NCBI RefSeq assembly: GCF_024448985.1
Contig: NZ_JAMOII010000001.1
Span: 496,001-560,000, forward strand
DNA from: Stutzerimonas stutzeri
GTDB taxonomy: Bacteria; Pseudomonadota; Gammaproteobacteria; Pseudomonadales; Pseudomonadaceae
Length of the DNA: 64,000 nt
Reading direction: 5' to 3'
In this document: positions 37,981 through 47,962 of the stretch, in pieces
How positions within the stretch are numbered: the first letter of the stretch is position 1
How the letters are laid out: each line of letters starts with the position of its first letter
Translations under genes and position numbers: made by a program
Notes under the pieces: model-generated
Seen by the model: only the letters and a program-made list of their open reading frames with translations
What the model was told of the DNA's origin: nothing
The model's database searches: none

Positions 37981-38018
37981 GCGCACAGGATCGATAGGTA
38001 TTAGCCGATCCTGTGCGC
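37981..38018. other. Perfect 13-bp inverted repeat between fliT and fleQ
   Basis: GCGCACAGGATCG (37981-37993) and CGATCCTGTGCGC (38006-38018) are exact reverse complements around a 12-nt loop. There is no T-tract, so it may be a factor-dependent terminator of the fliT transcript or an operator. Confidence 0.7.
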
Positions 38019-38091
38019 GCTCCATTCCTTCCGTTCCCCACGAAAAATACGACGTTTTTCCTGCTCTTTGTCGTTGAGCTACGTCATAAAT

Positions 38092-38120
38092 TTGACTCCG
38101 GGCGTTTTTTTTAATTAACT
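38092..38120 (+). promoter_or_regulatory. Candidate sigma-70 promoter of fleQ
   Basis: TTGACT (38092-38097), 17 bases, then TTAACT (38115-38120) in an AT-rich tract. The fleQ ATG is 80 bases downstream. The -10 is weak. Confidence 0.4.
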
Positions 38121-38200
38121 ACCTCCCATCTGCCGAGACGTAGTCGTTTCTGCCGGAGACGAGCGCAGGCCTCCTATCAGCCTCTAGAGCTATAAACAAG

Positions 38201-39670
38201 ATGTGGCGTGAAACCAAGATTTTGTTGATAGACGACGACAAGGATCGTCGCCGGGATTTGGCGGTCATTCTCAGCTTTTTGAGTGAAGACCATATCGCTT
38301 GCGCTAGCAGCGAATGGAAAGCCGCCGTCGATGCGCTGGAATCGAGCCGCGCCGTGCTGGGCGTCCTGCTGGGTGCGGTGTCGGCCAAGGGCGGCGCGGT
38401 CGAACTGCTCAAACAGATCAGCAAGTGGGACGAGAACCTTCCGCTCATACTGATTGGCGAGCCCGCCCCGGCGGATTGGCCTGATGAGATCCGTCGTCGG
38501 GTGCTGACCAGCCTTGAAATGCCGCCGAGCTACAACAAATTGCTCGATTCGCTTCATAGGGCTCAGGTCTATCGGGAAATGTATGACCAGGCGAAGGCGC
38601 GCGGACGACAGCGCGAGCCCAACCTGTTTCGCAGCCTGGTAGGCACCAGCCGCGCGGTGCAGCATGTCCGGCAGATGATGCAGCAGGTCGCCGATACCGA
38701 AGCGAGCGTATTGATCCTCGGTGAGTCGGGAACTGGCAAAGAGGTCGTTGCACGCAACCTGCATTACCATTCCAAGCGCCGCGGCGGGCCTTTCGTGCCC
38801 GTCAACTGTGGAGCGATTCCAGCTGAACTGCTGGAAAGCGAGCTGTTCGGCCATGAAAAAGGCGCGTTTACGGGGGCGATCACCTCCCGTGCCGGTCGTT
38901 TTGAACTCGCTGAAGGCGGAACTCTGTTCCTCGACGAGATTGGTGACATGCCGTTGCCAATGCAGGTCAAGCTGTTGCGGGTTCTGCAGGAGCGCACCTT
39001 CGAGCGTGTGGGCAGCAATCGCACCCAGAATGCCGACGTACGCATCATCGCAGCGACCCACAAGGATCTGGAGAAGATGATCGTGGACGGCAGTTTCCGT
39101 GAGGATCTGTATTACCGTCTCAATGTGTTCCCCATCGAAATGGCACCTCTGCGCGAGCGTATCGAGGACATTCCGTTGCTGATGAACGAGCTCATCTCGC
39201 GTATGGAGCACGAGAAGCGCGGCTCCATCCGTTTCAATTCGGCGGCCATCATGTCGCTTTGTCGTCATGACTGGCCTGGCAACGTGCGAGAGCTGGCGAA
39301 CCTGGTCGAGCGTATGGCAATCATGCATCCGTACGGCGTGATCGGCGTTATGGAGTTGCCGAAGAAGTTCCGCCATGTGGATGATGACGACGAGCAATAC
39401 GTGGTCGACTTGCAAGACGAAATAGAGGCACGCGCGACTATCAACACCCCCCTTGTCGCAGCCGGGACGCAGGCCATGTTGCCCATCGAGGGTCTCGATC
39501 TAAAGGAGTACCTGGGCAATCTCGAGCAGGGCCTCATCCAGCAGGCCCTTGAGGACGCTGGCGGCGTCGTGGCACGTGCCGCTGAGCGCTTGCGTATCAG
39601 ACGGACGACGCTGGTCGAGAAGATGCGCAAGTACGGTATGAATCGACGCGAAGACGATCTCGACGAGTAA
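38201..39670 (+). CDS. fleQ: Flagellar master regulator FleQ
   Basis: 489 residues. The N-terminal FleQ-type receiver (1-125) lacks the phospho-acceptor aspartate ([15 protein letters not shown] at the usual site). The AAA+ domain has [12 protein letters not shown], the sigma-54 contact GAFTGA and FLDEIGDMP. The C-terminal Fis-like HTH is [20 protein letters not shown]. FleQ activates sigma-54 flagellar promoters and, with c-di-GMP, controls biofilm genes; FleN encoded at 16465 restrains it. Surroundings: fliT-like upstream and fleSR downstream. Confidence 0.97.
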   Translation: MWRETKILLIDDDKDRRRDLAVILSFLSEDHIACASSEWKAAVDALESSRAVLGVLLGAVSAKGGAVELLKQISKWDENLPLILIGEPAPADWPDEIRRRVLTSLEMPPSYNKLLDSLHRAQVYREMYDQAKARGRQREPNLFRSLVGTSRAVQHVRQMMQQVADTEASVLILGESGTGKEVVARNLHYHSKRRGGPFVPVNCGAIPAELLESELFGHEKGAFTGAITSRAGRFELAEGGTLFLDEIGDMPLPMQVKLLRVLQERTFERVGSNRTQNADVRIIAATHKDLEKMIVDGSFREDLYYRLNVFPIEMAPLRERIEDIPLLMNELISRMEHEKRGSIRFNSAAIMSLCRHDWPGNVRELANLVERMAIMHPYGVIGVMELPKKFRHVDDDDEQYVVDLQDEIEARATINTPLVAAGTQAMLPIEGLDLKEYLGNLEQGLIQQALEDAGGVVARAAERLRIRRTTLVEKMRKYGMNRREDDLDE

Positions 39671-39682
39671 ACCTGTTTACAC

Positions 39683-39701
39683 CGCCGCCGTTCTGGCGGC
39701 G
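39683..39701 (+). terminator. GC-rich hairpin after fleQ
   Basis: CGCCGCC (39683-39689), GTTCT loop, GGCGGCG (39695-39701), followed by a weak pyrimidine tract. It could end the fleQ transcript. Confidence 0.45.
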
Positions 39702-39726
39702 TAACGCCTGCCTTTCTCCGCCTTCT

Positions 39727-39742
39727 GGGCATGATCCTTGCT
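39727..39742 (+). promoter_or_regulatory. Candidate sigma-54 promoter of fleSR
   Basis: GGGCATGATCCTTGCT has GG and GC 10 bases apart and a perfect -12, but the -24 reads GGGCAT. fleS starts 39 bases downstream. FleQ/RpoN control of fleSR is known in P. aeruginosa. Confidence 0.5.
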
Positions 39743-39780
39743 GCTAGTCATTTCACCGACCATCTTTTTGACGGATACGC

Positions 39781-40986
39781 GTGCCAGTGACCTCAGCATT
39801 CTCTTCATCGGCTCCCCGACGACCGGCCGAAACGACCGCGAGCGAAGAGCTTGAGCAATCGCTCGAGTTGTTTACCCGCATGTCCGGCCGGTTGGGCGAA
39901 TCCCAGCAGCTGCTGCAGATGCGCGTAGCCGAGTTGAAGGATCAGCTGGCTGAAACCAGCGCGCAGCGCCGACGTGAATTCGACGAGAAGGAGCGTTTGG
40001 CCAACCGGCTGCAGAGTCTGCTGGATCTATTGCCCGGCGGCGTCATCGTGATCGATGCGCAGGGCGTGGTTCGAGAAGCCAATCCAGTTGCCCAGGAGCT
40101 TCTCGGCGAGCCGCTGGAAGGTGCGCTCTGGCGCGAAGTGATCGCCCGCAGCTTCGCCCCACGCAGGGACGATGGTCATGAAATTTCATTGAAGGATGGG
40201 CGTCGCGTGTCCATCGCCACGCGCTCGTTGAACGGCGAGCCAGGCCAGCTGGTATTGCTGACCGATCTGACCGAGACGCGGCGGTTGCAGGAGCAATTGG
40301 CGCGCCATGAGCGTTTGTCTGCGCTGGGGCGGATGGTGGCATCGCTTGCTCATCAGATTCGCACACCGCTTTCCACGGCGCTGCTTTATGCAAGCCATCT
40401 GGAGCAGGGTGGGCTGACTGTCGAGCATCAGCAGCGCTTTGCCGGACGTCTGAAGGACCGGCTGCACGAGCTGGAGCATCAAGTTCGCGACATGCTGGTT
40501 TTCGCTCGGGGCGATCTGCCGCTGGAGGACCGCCTGACCCCAGCCGAGTTGCTCGCATCGCTGCGTGCGGCGGCCGAGGCGCGAGTGGGCGATATCGCCA
40601 TACGTTGGCAATGCGATGCGCACTTAGGTGCGCTGCTGTGCAACCGCGACACGCTGGTCGGTGCATTGCTCAATCTGATCGAGAATGCGCTTCAGGCTAC
40701 CGGCAACGACCGCCGGCTAAAGGTGCATCTCTACGCTCGGGCTTCAGCGCTGCGCATCAGTATCAGCGACAACGGTTCGGGCCTCGACGCCACGACTCTG
40801 GCACTCCTCGGCGAGCCCTTCTTCACCACGAAGGCGACCGGGACCGGGTTGGGACTGGCGGTGGTCAAATCAGTAGCGCGGGCGCATTCCGGTTCGCTCG
40901 AGCTGCGCTCGCGGCCGGGTCGAGGTACCTGCGCCACCTTGCAACTGCCGCTGCTTGCAGTGCTATCACCGGCAATTTCGGAGTGA
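39781..40986 (+). CDS. fleS: Flagellar two-component sensor kinase FleS
   Basis: 401 residues, no transmembrane helix, so cytoplasmic. A helical N-terminus, a PAS domain (about 75-160; GGVIVIDAQGVVREANPVAQ), a HisKA helix with the phospho-acceptor in SLAHQIRTPLSTALLYASHL, and the HATPase motifs NLIENALQA, DNGSGLD and GTGLGLAV. FleS phosphorylates FleR. The GTG start at 39781 has ACGGA upstream. It is followed by fleR after five bases. Confidence 0.93.
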   Translation: MPVTSAFSSSAPRRPAETTASEELEQSLELFTRMSGRLGESQQLLQMRVAELKDQLAETSAQRRREFDEKERLANRLQSLLDLLPGGVIVIDAQGVVREANPVAQELLGEPLEGALWREVIARSFAPRRDDGHEISLKDGRRVSIATRSLNGEPGQLVLLTDLTETRRLQEQLARHERLSALGRMVASLAHQIRTPLSTALLYASHLEQGGLTVEHQQRFAGRLKDRLHELEHQVRDMLVFARGDLPLEDRLTPAELLASLRAAAEARVGDIAIRWQCDAHLGALLCNRDTLVGALLNLIENALQATGNDRRLKVHLYARASALRISISDNGSGLDATTLALLGEPFFTTKATGTGLGLAVVKSVARAHSGSLELRSRPGRGTCATLQLPLLAVLSPAISE

Positions 40987-40991
40987 GGCCC

Positions 40992-42398
40992 ATGGCTGCG
41001 AAGATTCTATTGGTCGAAGACGACCGCGCATTGCGTGAGGCGCTGGGCGATACCCTCGAACTCGGCGGCTATGCCTACCGCGCGGTCGAGAGCGCCGAAG
41101 CCGCGTTGCAGGTACTAGAGCAAGAAAGTTTTGGCTTGGTCGTCAGCGATGTGAACATGCCCGGTATGGACGGTCACGCATTGCAGGCTCTGATTCGTCA
41201 GCGATACCCCCAGGTGCCGGTCTTGCTGATGACAGCATACGGAGCCGTCGAACGCGCAGTCGAGGCGATGCGTCAGGGGGCTGTTGACTATCTGGTCAAA
41301 CCATTTGAGCCGAGGATGTTGCTTGGGCTGGTTGCTCGGCACGCGTGCGGCCAGCTGGGCACGTTCGACCAACAGGGGCCCGTCGCCGTCGAACCGGCGA
41401 GCCGGCAGCTGCTGGCACTGGCCGCCCGTGTCGCTCAGAGCGACTCGACGGTGCTGATTTCCGGTGAATCCGGAACTGGCAAAGAGGTGTTGGCCCGCTA
41501 CATCCATCAGCAATCGGCACGTGCGAACAAGCCCTTCATCGCGATCAACTGCGCGGCGATACCGGACAACATGCTCGAGGCGACGCTGTTCGGCCACGAG
41601 AAGGGCGCCTTCACCGGTGCCATCGCAACTCAGCCGGGAAAATTCGAGCAGGCCGACGGCGGCACGCTGCTGCTCGATGAGATTTCCGAAATGCCGCTGG
41701 GGCTTCAGGCCAAGTTGCTGCGCGTGTTGCAGGAGCGCGAGGTCGAGCGTGTCGGTGGTCGCAAGCCAATTGTCCTAGACATTCGTATCGTCGCCACCAC
41801 CAATCGTGAGCTGGCTGACGAGGTGCGCGGCGGGCGTTTCCGTGAAGACCTGTTCTATCGCCTTTCCGTGTTTCCGCTCGCTTGGCCCGCGCTACGCGAG
41901 CGACCTGGGGACATCGTACCGCTTGCCGAGCGATTGCTTGCCCAGCACGCCGTGAAGATGCGCCAAGCAAACGTCCGCCTCACGGCCGAGGCGCGTCAAA
42001 ATCTGCTCAGTCATCCTTGGCCCGGCAATGTTCGTGAGCTGGACAACGCCATTCAACGCGCCTTGATCCTACAGCAGGGCGGTCTGATTCGGCCGGAAGA
42101 CCTGTGCCTGACTGCCGTGGCCGGATCTGCCTCGCGAGCGCCGATCACGGCATTTGATGCCGTTCCGTCGATGCCGGCAGCCGTAGCGCCGCAAGTGCCG
42201 ACCGAGGCGGCTGGCGCGCTGGGAGAAGATCTGCGTCGTCGCGAGTTCGAGCTGATCATCGATACCTTGCGCGCCGAGCGTGGCCGCCGCAAGGAGACGG
42301 CTGACCGTCTGGGCATCAGCGCGCGGACACTGCGCTACAAACTTGCCCAGATGCGTGACGCCGGCATGGACCTGGATGCCGCCTTGTATGCCAGCTGA
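40992..42398 (+). CDS. fleR: Flagellar response regulator FleR, sigma-54 activator
   Basis: 468 residues from ATG 40992 ([20 protein letters not shown]). Receiver with Asp in [15 protein letters not shown]+ domain with [12 protein letters not shown] and GAFTGA, and a C-terminal Fis-type HTH ([20 protein letters not shown]). FleR-P with RpoN activates basal-body/hook genes (class III). The frame is open 129 codons upstream inside fleS; the internal ATG with AGGCCC spacing is the real start. In P. aeruginosa fliE follows fleR; here tpm does. Confidence 0.95.
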   Translation: MAAKILLVEDDRALREALGDTLELGGYAYRAVESAEAALQVLEQESFGLVVSDVNMPGMDGHALQALIRQRYPQVPVLLMTAYGAVERAVEAMRQGAVDYLVKPFEPRMLLGLVARHACGQLGTFDQQGPVAVEPASRQLLALAARVAQSDSTVLISGESGTGKEVLARYIHQQSARANKPFIAINCAAIPDNMLEATLFGHEKGAFTGAIATQPGKFEQADGGTLLLDEISEMPLGLQAKLLRVLQEREVERVGGRKPIVLDIRIVATTNRELADEVRGGRFREDLFYRLSVFPLAWPALRERPGDIVPLAERLLAQHAVKMRQANVRLTAEARQNLLSHPWPGNVRELDNAIQRALILQQGGLIRPEDLCLTAVAGSASRAPITAFDAVPSMPAAVAPQVPTEAAGALGEDLRRREFELIIDTLRAERGRRKETADRLGISARTLRYKLAQMRDAGMDLDAALYAS

Positions 42399-42466
42399 AA
42401 ACCCTTGAACGTTCGGTGCGGTTGGCTCTGATAAGCTCGACCGTCGATGCTCATGAGGGTTTGGAT

Positions 42467-43126
42467 ATGAATGAAGGGTTCTGGCAGCGGCGCTGGGCGC
42501 GCAACGAGATCGGCTTTCATTTGAACGAGGTCAATCCTTATCTGCGCCGTCACTGGCCGGGTATGCAATTGGCTGAAGGTGCCCGCGTGCTAGTGCCGTT
42601 GTGCGGTAAGAGTCTCGATATGCCTTGGTTGGTCGCGCAGGGTTTTGCAGTGCTCGGCGTCGAGCTGAGCGAACGTGCCGTGGAAGATTTTTTTGCCGAA
42701 CAAGGCCTGGCCGCTGAAGTCAGCACCCGTGGTGAGTTCAAGGTGTATCGTGCCGGCGCGCTGGAAATCCGCTGTGGCGATTTCTTTGCCCTGAGCAGTA
42801 GCGATGTTGCTGATTGCGACGGGCTCTATGACCGTGCTGCGCTGATCGCATTGCCGGCGGCCATGCGCCAGCGCTATGTCGAACATCTGGCGAGCATTCT
42901 TGCGCCGAGCTGCCAGGGTTTGCTGATCACCCTGGATTACGAGCAGGAGCAGATGTCCGGTCCGCCTTTCGCGGTGAGTGACGCCGAAGTCCGGCGCTCC
43001 CTGGGCGCGCGTTGGGACATCGAGCTGCTGGAGCGGGCGAACGTGCTGGATGGCAATTGGAAGTTTCTTCAGCGCGGTTTGTCGCGTCTGGAGGAGAACT
43101 GTTATCGACTCGGTGCGCGGCGGTAG
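42467..43126 (+). CDS. tpm: Thiopurine S-methyltransferase
   Basis: 219 residues from ATG 42467 ([20 protein letters not shown]). The SAM-binding region [17 protein letters not shown] and [12 protein letters not shown], and [18 protein letters not shown], are typical of bacterial TPMT, which methylates thiol/selenium and tellurium compounds. It stands alone between fleR and the DUF2959 gene. Confidence 0.93.
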   Translation: MNEGFWQRRWARNEIGFHLNEVNPYLRRHWPGMQLAEGARVLVPLCGKSLDMPWLVAQGFAVLGVELSERAVEDFFAEQGLAAEVSTRGEFKVYRAGALEIRCGDFFALSSSDVADCDGLYDRAALIALPAAMRQRYVEHLASILAPSCQGLLITLDYEQEQMSGPPFAVSDAEVRRSLGARWDIELLERANVLDGNWKFLQRGLSRLEENCYRLGARR

Positions 43127-43197
43127 GGTGTTTGCAAGGCCTGCATAGCGGAGATGCCACGTTGCAGGCTCGCGATCAGCTCATGATTTCCTTCGCA

Positions 43198-43842
43198 TCA
43201 CTGATTGCTTTGCAGCTGGCGAATGAACACGTCGGCCTCATCTATTGCCCGCTGCATGTCGGCCAGTAACTGATCGACGTTCCCCTCCAGCGTGCGGTAT
43301 TCCCCCTGCAGTGCACCGATGGCACGGGCGTTGAGGTTGTGCTTGAGAAACAGCACCTGATCGCGCAGCACGTCGAGCACGGGGTCGATGCGCTTTTCTG
43401 CCGCCTTCATGCGTTGCAGCAGCACCCGATAGTCTTTCTGGGTGCGCTCCAGGTCCTTGGCGCTGGCAGCCTTCAGGCTCGCATTGTTGTACTCACCGAG
43501 TTCTTGTTTCCACTCCTTGAACAGTGCATTGGCGACGTCCTCGACCGCCTCGATCCTGTTTCGCACATCGCGCGCGCTGCTCTCGCTGGCTTCGAATTCA
43601 CTATTGAGCGCCTCGTAGCGCTCTTCCAGCTCGCCACCTTGAACCTGCACCACGCTGCGATAGCGCTCCAGGGCGTCCTTGAATTGTTCCTTGGCCTGTT
43701 GCTGGGAATCACGGGCATCTTCAACGCGGTCCACCAGGATGTCGCGCTTGTGCAACCCGACCTTTTCCATTGCCGAGTAATAGGCGCTCTGGCAGCCGGC
43801 CAAAGCGAGCAGAATGAAGCTGAGTAGCATGAAGTGGCGCAT
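43198..43842 (-). CDS. DUF2959 lipoprotein
   Basis: 214 residues: lipobox LALAGC (cysteine 17), then a long coiled coil (DRVEDARDSQQQAKEQFKDA, QVQGGELEERYEALNSEF) with the DUF2959 family pattern. Likely an envelope lipoprotein of unknown function. It has AGGACATTCCTC context upstream on the minus strand. Divergent from tpm by 71 nt. Confidence 0.8.
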   Translation of the reverse strand: MRHFMLLSFILLALAGCQSAYYSAMEKVGLHKRDILVDRVEDARDSQQQAKEQFKDALERYRSVVQVQGGELEERYEALNSEFEASESSARDVRNRIEAVEDVANALFKEWKQELGEYNNASLKAASAKDLERTQKDYRVLLQRMKAAEKRIDPVLDVLRDQVLFLKHNLNARAIGALQGEYRTLEGNVDQLLADMQRAIDEADVFIRQLQSNQ

Positions 43843-43975
43843 GAGGAATGTCCTTGTTCAGTTAATGCGCTTGCTTCGACAGGCATGCCGCCGCTACGTG
43901 CAAGATCGGGACGAAAAAAGGTGGCCAGTACCTTTGACGCATGAGCCGCGGCAATGCTTGTGATGCTGTAGAAAG

Positions 43976-44115
43976 CCGGGCCTCGGGGTGATGTTTGGCT
44001 TTGATGTTGACAGGGAATCTGCTTTCGCCGCGGGGCGCGCCTCCTACGATAAGCGGATCGGCGTGGGCGGCAGCATTGTGCTTTTGATTTTGGGAGGCCC
44101 GCCTCGGGGCGAAGC
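43976..44115. repeat. Family B REP-like units in the htpX spacer
   Basis: The 331-nt spacer 43843-44173 has TTCGCCGCGGGGCGCGCC (44024-44041, then TCCTACG) and an opposed GGGAGGCCCGCCTCGGGGCG (44091-44110). A third partial unit lies at 43976-43990. No gene is seen. Confidence 0.65.
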
Positions 44116-44173
44116 GTTGACGTTTCGCGGTTCGAGGGCGGCCTAACACCCGCCCTTGTCCCGCCGCGCCCGG

Positions 44174-45046
44174 TTAGCCGCGCTGACGCAGGGCTTCGAT
44201 ACGATCTTCCAGCGATGGGTGAGTCATCAGCAGTCCGGCGAGGCCGTTACGCAGAGCACCGTTGATGCTGAAGGCCTTGAGGCTGTCTGGCATGTCTACC
44301 GGCACGCCCTGTTCCGCACGCAGACGCTGCAGGGCGCCGATCATGGCGGAAGTGCCGGCCAGCTGTGCGCCGGCCTCGTCGGCGCGGAACTCACGTTTGC
44401 GCGAGAACCACATGACGATGATGCTGGCGAGGATGCCCAGTACCAGTTCGGCGAAGATGGTGGCGACGAAGTAGCCGATACCGTGGCCGTCTTCGTTCTT
44501 GAGAATCGCCTTGTCGACGAAGTTACCGAAGATCCGCGCGAAGAACATGACGAAGGTGTTCACCACGCCCTGAATCAACGCGAGTGTGACCATGTCGCCG
44601 TTGGCCACGTGTCCGATCTCATGTGCCAGTACCGCCTTCACCTCGTCGGGCGAGAAGCGCTCCAGCAATCCCTGGCTGACCGCTACCAGCGCGTCGTTCT
44701 TGTTCCAGCCGGTGGCGAAGGCGTTGGCTTCGTACGCGGGGAAAATACCCACTTCAGGCATTTTGATGCCGGCGTCGCGGGAAAGCTGTTCGACGGTTTG
44801 CAGCAACCATTGTTCATGGCGGGTGCGAGGCTGGCTGATGATCTCGGTGCGGGTACTCATCTTCGCCATCCACTTGGAAATGAACAGCGAAATAAGTGCT
44901 CCAGCGAAGCCGAATACCGCACAGAAAGCCAGCAGGCTGCCGTAGTTCTGACCCGTATAGCGATCTACCCCGAGTAGCTTCAGGGTGACGCTGGCAACGA
45001 CCAGTACAGCCAGGTTGGTGGCCAGAAACAAGAAAATGCGCATCAT
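44174..45046 (-). CDS. htpX: Membrane zinc metalloprotease HtpX
   Basis: 290 residues with four hydrophobic helices and the zinc motif [11 protein letters not shown] (His-Glu-X-X-His near residue 140). It degrades misfolded membrane proteins as part of envelope stress response. It lies downstream of the aminotransferase and the hypothetical gene on the same strand, separated by 97 nt from the latter. Confidence 0.96.
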   Translation of the reverse strand: MMRIFLFLATNLAVLVVASVTLKLLGVDRYTGQNYGSLLAFCAVFGFAGALISLFISKWMAKMSTRTEIISQPRTRHEQWLLQTVEQLSRDAGIKMPEVGIFPAYEANAFATGWNKNDALVAVSQGLLERFSPDEVKAVLAHEIGHVANGDMVTLALIQGVVNTFVMFFARIFGNFVDKAILKNEDGHGIGYFVATIFAELVLGILASIIVMWFSRKREFRADEAGAQLAGTSAMIGALQRLRAEQGVPVDMPDSLKAFSINGALRNGLAGLLMTHPSLEDRIEALRQRG

Positions 45047-45143
45047 GTTGCGGCAAACTCCAAGGGGAACAATAAGGAACGATAGGCTATATAAGGTGCC
45101 GGTCGGCGCTATTCAACCGAGCGACTATTTCAAGCTATGTCGC

Positions 45144-45596
45144 CTATGGTGCGGGTGCGCTCAGGGTCAGCTGGAGAGTGAACAGCCGACGGGTCAGGCG
45201 CGCCAGTCGTTCGCCATGACCGTCGCGTAGTGCCAGGCGCAGTTGGTGAGCCAGGCTCGTGTGCACCCGGTGCACGCTCGGAGGTAGCGTTTCGCTCGCC
45301 TGCGCGACGTCGGGAACGGCACTGGTCAAGCGCAGGAAGGCCTTTTCGGTAAGCACCGCCTGGTCGATAGCCAGGAACTGAATGTTGCTTTCGAAGCGTA
45401 AATAGCCTTCCTCGGCCAACCACAGCAGTGCTGCGAGGCAGCTTTGGTGTCGCTTGCTGGGCAGGCCGAATTCGTCGGGCTCTTCATGGCCGATCAGGTC
45501 TTCCACGTACAGCGTGATCTTGCGCGGAAAGGCTTGGTAAAGCATCAATAGCCCGGCCGCGGCATCTCGCTGGAAGTCGTCGATCTGCAGATCCAT
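45144..45596 (-). CDS. Conserved hypothetical protein between aminotransferase and htpX
   Basis: 150 residues, soluble, with a hydrophobic N-terminal helix (RDAAAGLLMLYQAFPRKI) and LEDLIGHEEPDEFG-like acidic loop (VEDLIGHEEPDEFGLPSKR). It has the look of a small DNA-independent wHTH-type protein (LAALLWLAEEGYLRFES), but no named family is recognised. It starts four bases after the aminotransferase stop, so they form an operon; this order is known in P. aeruginosa. Confidence 0.7.
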   Translation of the reverse strand: MDLQIDDFQRDAAAGLLMLYQAFPRKITLYVEDLIGHEEPDEFGLPSKRHQSCLAALLWLAEEGYLRFESNIQFLAIDQAVLTEKAFLRLTSAVPDVAQASETLPPSVHRVHTSLAHQLRLALRDGHGERLARLTRRLFTLQLTLSAPAP

Positions 45597-45600
45597 GCAG

Positions 45601-46812
45601 CTACTGGCTGTAGGTCTTTAGGAAACTACCGATGCGACCGATCGCCTGTTCCAGATCATCGACCCGCGGTAGCGTGACCACGCGGAAATGATCCGGCCAA
45701 GGCCAGTTGAAGGCGGTGCCCTGAACGATCAGCAGCTTCTCGGACAACAGCAGGTCGAGTACGAACTTCTCATCATTGTGGATCGGGCAGATCTTCGGAT
45801 CGATGCGGGGGAAGGCATAGAGCGCACCCATCGGTTTTACGCAGCTAACGCCGGGGATGTCGTTGAGCAATTCCCAGGTGCGGTTGCGCTGCTCGAGCAG
45901 CCGGCCCGGCGGCAGCACCAGGTCGTTGATGCTCTGATACCCGCCCAGGGCCGTCTGGATGGCGTGCTGTGAAGGCACGTTGGCGCACAGGCGCATGTTG
46001 GCGAGGATGTCGATGCCCTCGATGTAGCTCTGCGCCTTGTGCTTGGGCCCCGTGATCACGACCCAGCCGGAGCGGAAACCAGCGATCCGGTAGGACTTGG
46101 ACAGTCCATTGAAGGTCAGGCAAAGCACGTCCGGCGCCAGCGATGCCGTGCAAATATGCACAGCATCGTCATAGAGAATCTTGTCGTAGATTTCATCGGA
46201 GAACAGCACCAGCTTGTGCTGACGCGCCAGTTCAACCATGCCTTCCAGCACTTCCTTCGGATAGACCGCGCCGGTCGGGTTGTTCGGGTTGATCAGCACC
46301 AGTGCTTTGGTGTTCGGCGTGATCTTGGCCTTGATATCCGCCAGATCCGGCCACCAGTTGGCCTGCTCGTCGCAGAGGTAGTGCACCGGTTTGCCGCCCG
46401 CCAAGCTCACGGCGGCCGTCCACAATGGATAATCCGGAGCCGGAATCAGTACCTCGTCACCGTTGTTGAGCAGTGCCTGCATGGACATCACGATCAGCTC
46501 GGATACGCCGTTACCGAGGTAAATGTCTTCGATGGTCACGCCTTCTACCTGCTTCTGCTGGTAGTACTGCATGATGGCCTTGCGTGCGCTGAACAGACCT
46601 TTGGAATCACTGTAACCTTGCGCGGTGGGCAGGTTGCGGATCACGTCCTGAAGGATTTCTTCGGGGGCTTCGAAACCGAACGGCGCCGGATTGCCGATGT
46701 TCAGCTTGAGGATGCGATGACCTTCCTCTTCCAGTCGTTTGGCGTGCTTGAGCACCGGCCCGCGGATGTCATAGCAGACATTGGCGAGCTTGTTCGATTT
46801 GCTGACCTGCAT
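45601..46812 (-). CDS. Alanine-type aminotransferase (AlaA/YfbQ family)
   Basis: 403 residues, fold type I PLP enzyme. NPNNPTGAVYPKE, LVLFSDEIYDKILYDDA and the PLP lysine in LSKSYRIAGFRSGW are present. The family makes alanine from pyruvate and glutamate. It is divergent from msrB, with 190 nt between starts. Symbol alaA is likely but not proved. Confidence 0.9.
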   Translation of the reverse strand: MQVSKSNKLANVCYDIRGPVLKHAKRLEEEGHRILKLNIGNPAPFGFEAPEEILQDVIRNLPTAQGYSDSKGLFSARKAIMQYYQQKQVEGVTIEDIYLGNGVSELIVMSMQALLNNGDEVLIPAPDYPLWTAAVSLAGGKPVHYLCDEQANWWPDLADIKAKITPNTKALVLINPNNPTGAVYPKEVLEGMVELARQHKLVLFSDEIYDKILYDDAVHICTASLAPDVLCLTFNGLSKSYRIAGFRSGWVVITGPKHKAQSYIEGIDILANMRLCANVPSQHAIQTALGGYQSINDLVLPPGRLLEQRNRTWELLNDIPGVSCVKPMGALYAFPRIDPKICPIHNDEKFVLDLLLSEKLLIVQGTAFNWPWPDHFRVVTLPRVDDLEQAIGRIGSFLKTYSQ

Positions 46813-47002
46813 GATCCTGAGTGTCCCGAAGTGAAGACGTGCCCGGCTCTCGATGGCTGGCGACGTTTGGCATGAACCCGGGCGCCTTGGCAGCCTGAAA
46901 CCCCGCTGCCAGACTAGGCGTCTAAGAGCAACGCATCATACGTGCGGCCCGATCACCGGAAAAGGTACAGATCCGCCTTTTTTGAAATCACGAGGTGTAC
47001 CG

Positions 47003-47401
47003 ATGGACAAGCTTGAAAAACCGCTTGAAACCTGGCGTGAAGAGCTCTCCGACGAGCAATTTCAGGTCTGCCGGCTCGGTGCGACTGAGCGCCCCTTTAC
47101 CGGTAAGTACAACGACACCAAAACCCCCGGCATCTATCATTGCGCCTGTTGCGATGCGCCGCTGTTCGACTCGGACGCCAAGTTCTCTTCTGGCTGCGGC
47201 TGGCCGAGCTATTTCCAGCCGGTCAGCGATACGGCCATCACCAGCCTCGACGATTTCAGCCACGGTATGCATCGTATCGAGGTCAAGTGCGCTCGCTGCG
47301 ATGCTCATCTGGGGCATGTATTTCCTGACGGACCGGCGCCGACCGGCATGCGTTATTGCATCAATTCCGCTTCGCTCGATCACAAGCCGCGCGACGCCTG
47401 A
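47003..47401 (+). CDS. msrB: Methionine-R-sulfoxide reductase MsrB
   Basis: 132 residues from ATG 47003 ([20 protein letters not shown]) behind CACGAGG. Zinc cysteines in [11 protein letters not shown] and [11 protein letters not shown] and the catalytic RYCINSASL are intact. It reduces the R-epimer of methionine sulfoxide. Followed 32 nt later by the glutathione peroxidase gene, forming a peroxide-repair pair. Confidence 0.95.
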   Translation: MDKLEKPLETWREELSDEQFQVCRLGATERPFTGKYNDTKTPGIYHCACCDAPLFDSDAKFSSGCGWPSYFQPVSDTAITSLDDFSHGMHRIEVKCARCDAHLGHVFPDGPAPTGMRYCINSASLDHKPRDA

Positions 47402-47433
47402 CGGCCTTCGCAATGCCTTACCGGGACACCATC

Positions 47434-47916
47434 ATGCGCGATCCGCTGTTTGAGATTCCCTGCGTCACTATTGACGGCAATGAGACCACCCTGGCCGATT
47501 TCGGTGGCAAGGTTCTGCTGGTGGTCAATACGGCCAGTCAGTGCGGCTTCACACCCCAGTACAAAGGGTTGGAGGCGCTTTGGAAGCAATATCGTCAACA
47601 GGGATTGTTGGTGCTCGGGTTTCCCTGTGATCAGTTTGGTCATCAAGAACCGGGTGACGAGGCGCAGATCGCTACCTTCTGCGAGCGGAACTTCGGCGTC
47701 AGCTTCCCGCTATTCGCCAAGGTGCGGGTTAATGGCGGTGATGCCCATCCGCTGTTCGTGCAATTGAAGAAGCGCGCACCCGGCCTGCTCGGCAGCAAGG
47801 CGATCAAGTGGAATTTCACAAAGTTTCTCATCGCAGACGAGGGCCGGTGGGTGGAGCGGTTCTCGTCGCGCACGGCTCCGGAGGCGCTCGCAGCGCGCAT
47901 CGAAGCCCACCTGTAG
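47434..47916 (+). CDS. Glutathione peroxidase family protein
   Basis: 160 residues from ATG 47434 (MRDPLFEIPC). Peroxidatic cysteine in NTASQCGFTPQYKGLEAL, GFPCDQFGHQEPG with the resolving-type region, and WNFTKFLI. A cysteine replaces selenocysteine, as usual in bacteria. An ATG at 47413 is an alternative but has no ribosome site. Downstream of msrB in the same orientation. Confidence 0.92.
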   Translation: MRDPLFEIPCVTIDGNETTLADFGGKVLLVVNTASQCGFTPQYKGLEALWKQYRQQGLLVLGFPCDQFGHQEPGDEAQIATFCERNFGVSFPLFAKVRVNGGDAHPLFVQLKKRAPGLLGSKAIKWNFTKFLIADEGRWVERFSSRTAPEALAARIEAHL

Positions 47917-47962
47917 CGTTTTCTGGCAATGCCTGCCCGTAGAATATTTCTGGAGTCGTTGA

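Noticed and set aside
40605-40991. A 129-codon upstream extension of fleR
   Set aside because: It lies within fleS in another frame; the ATG at 40992 opens the receiver domain at the usual residue.
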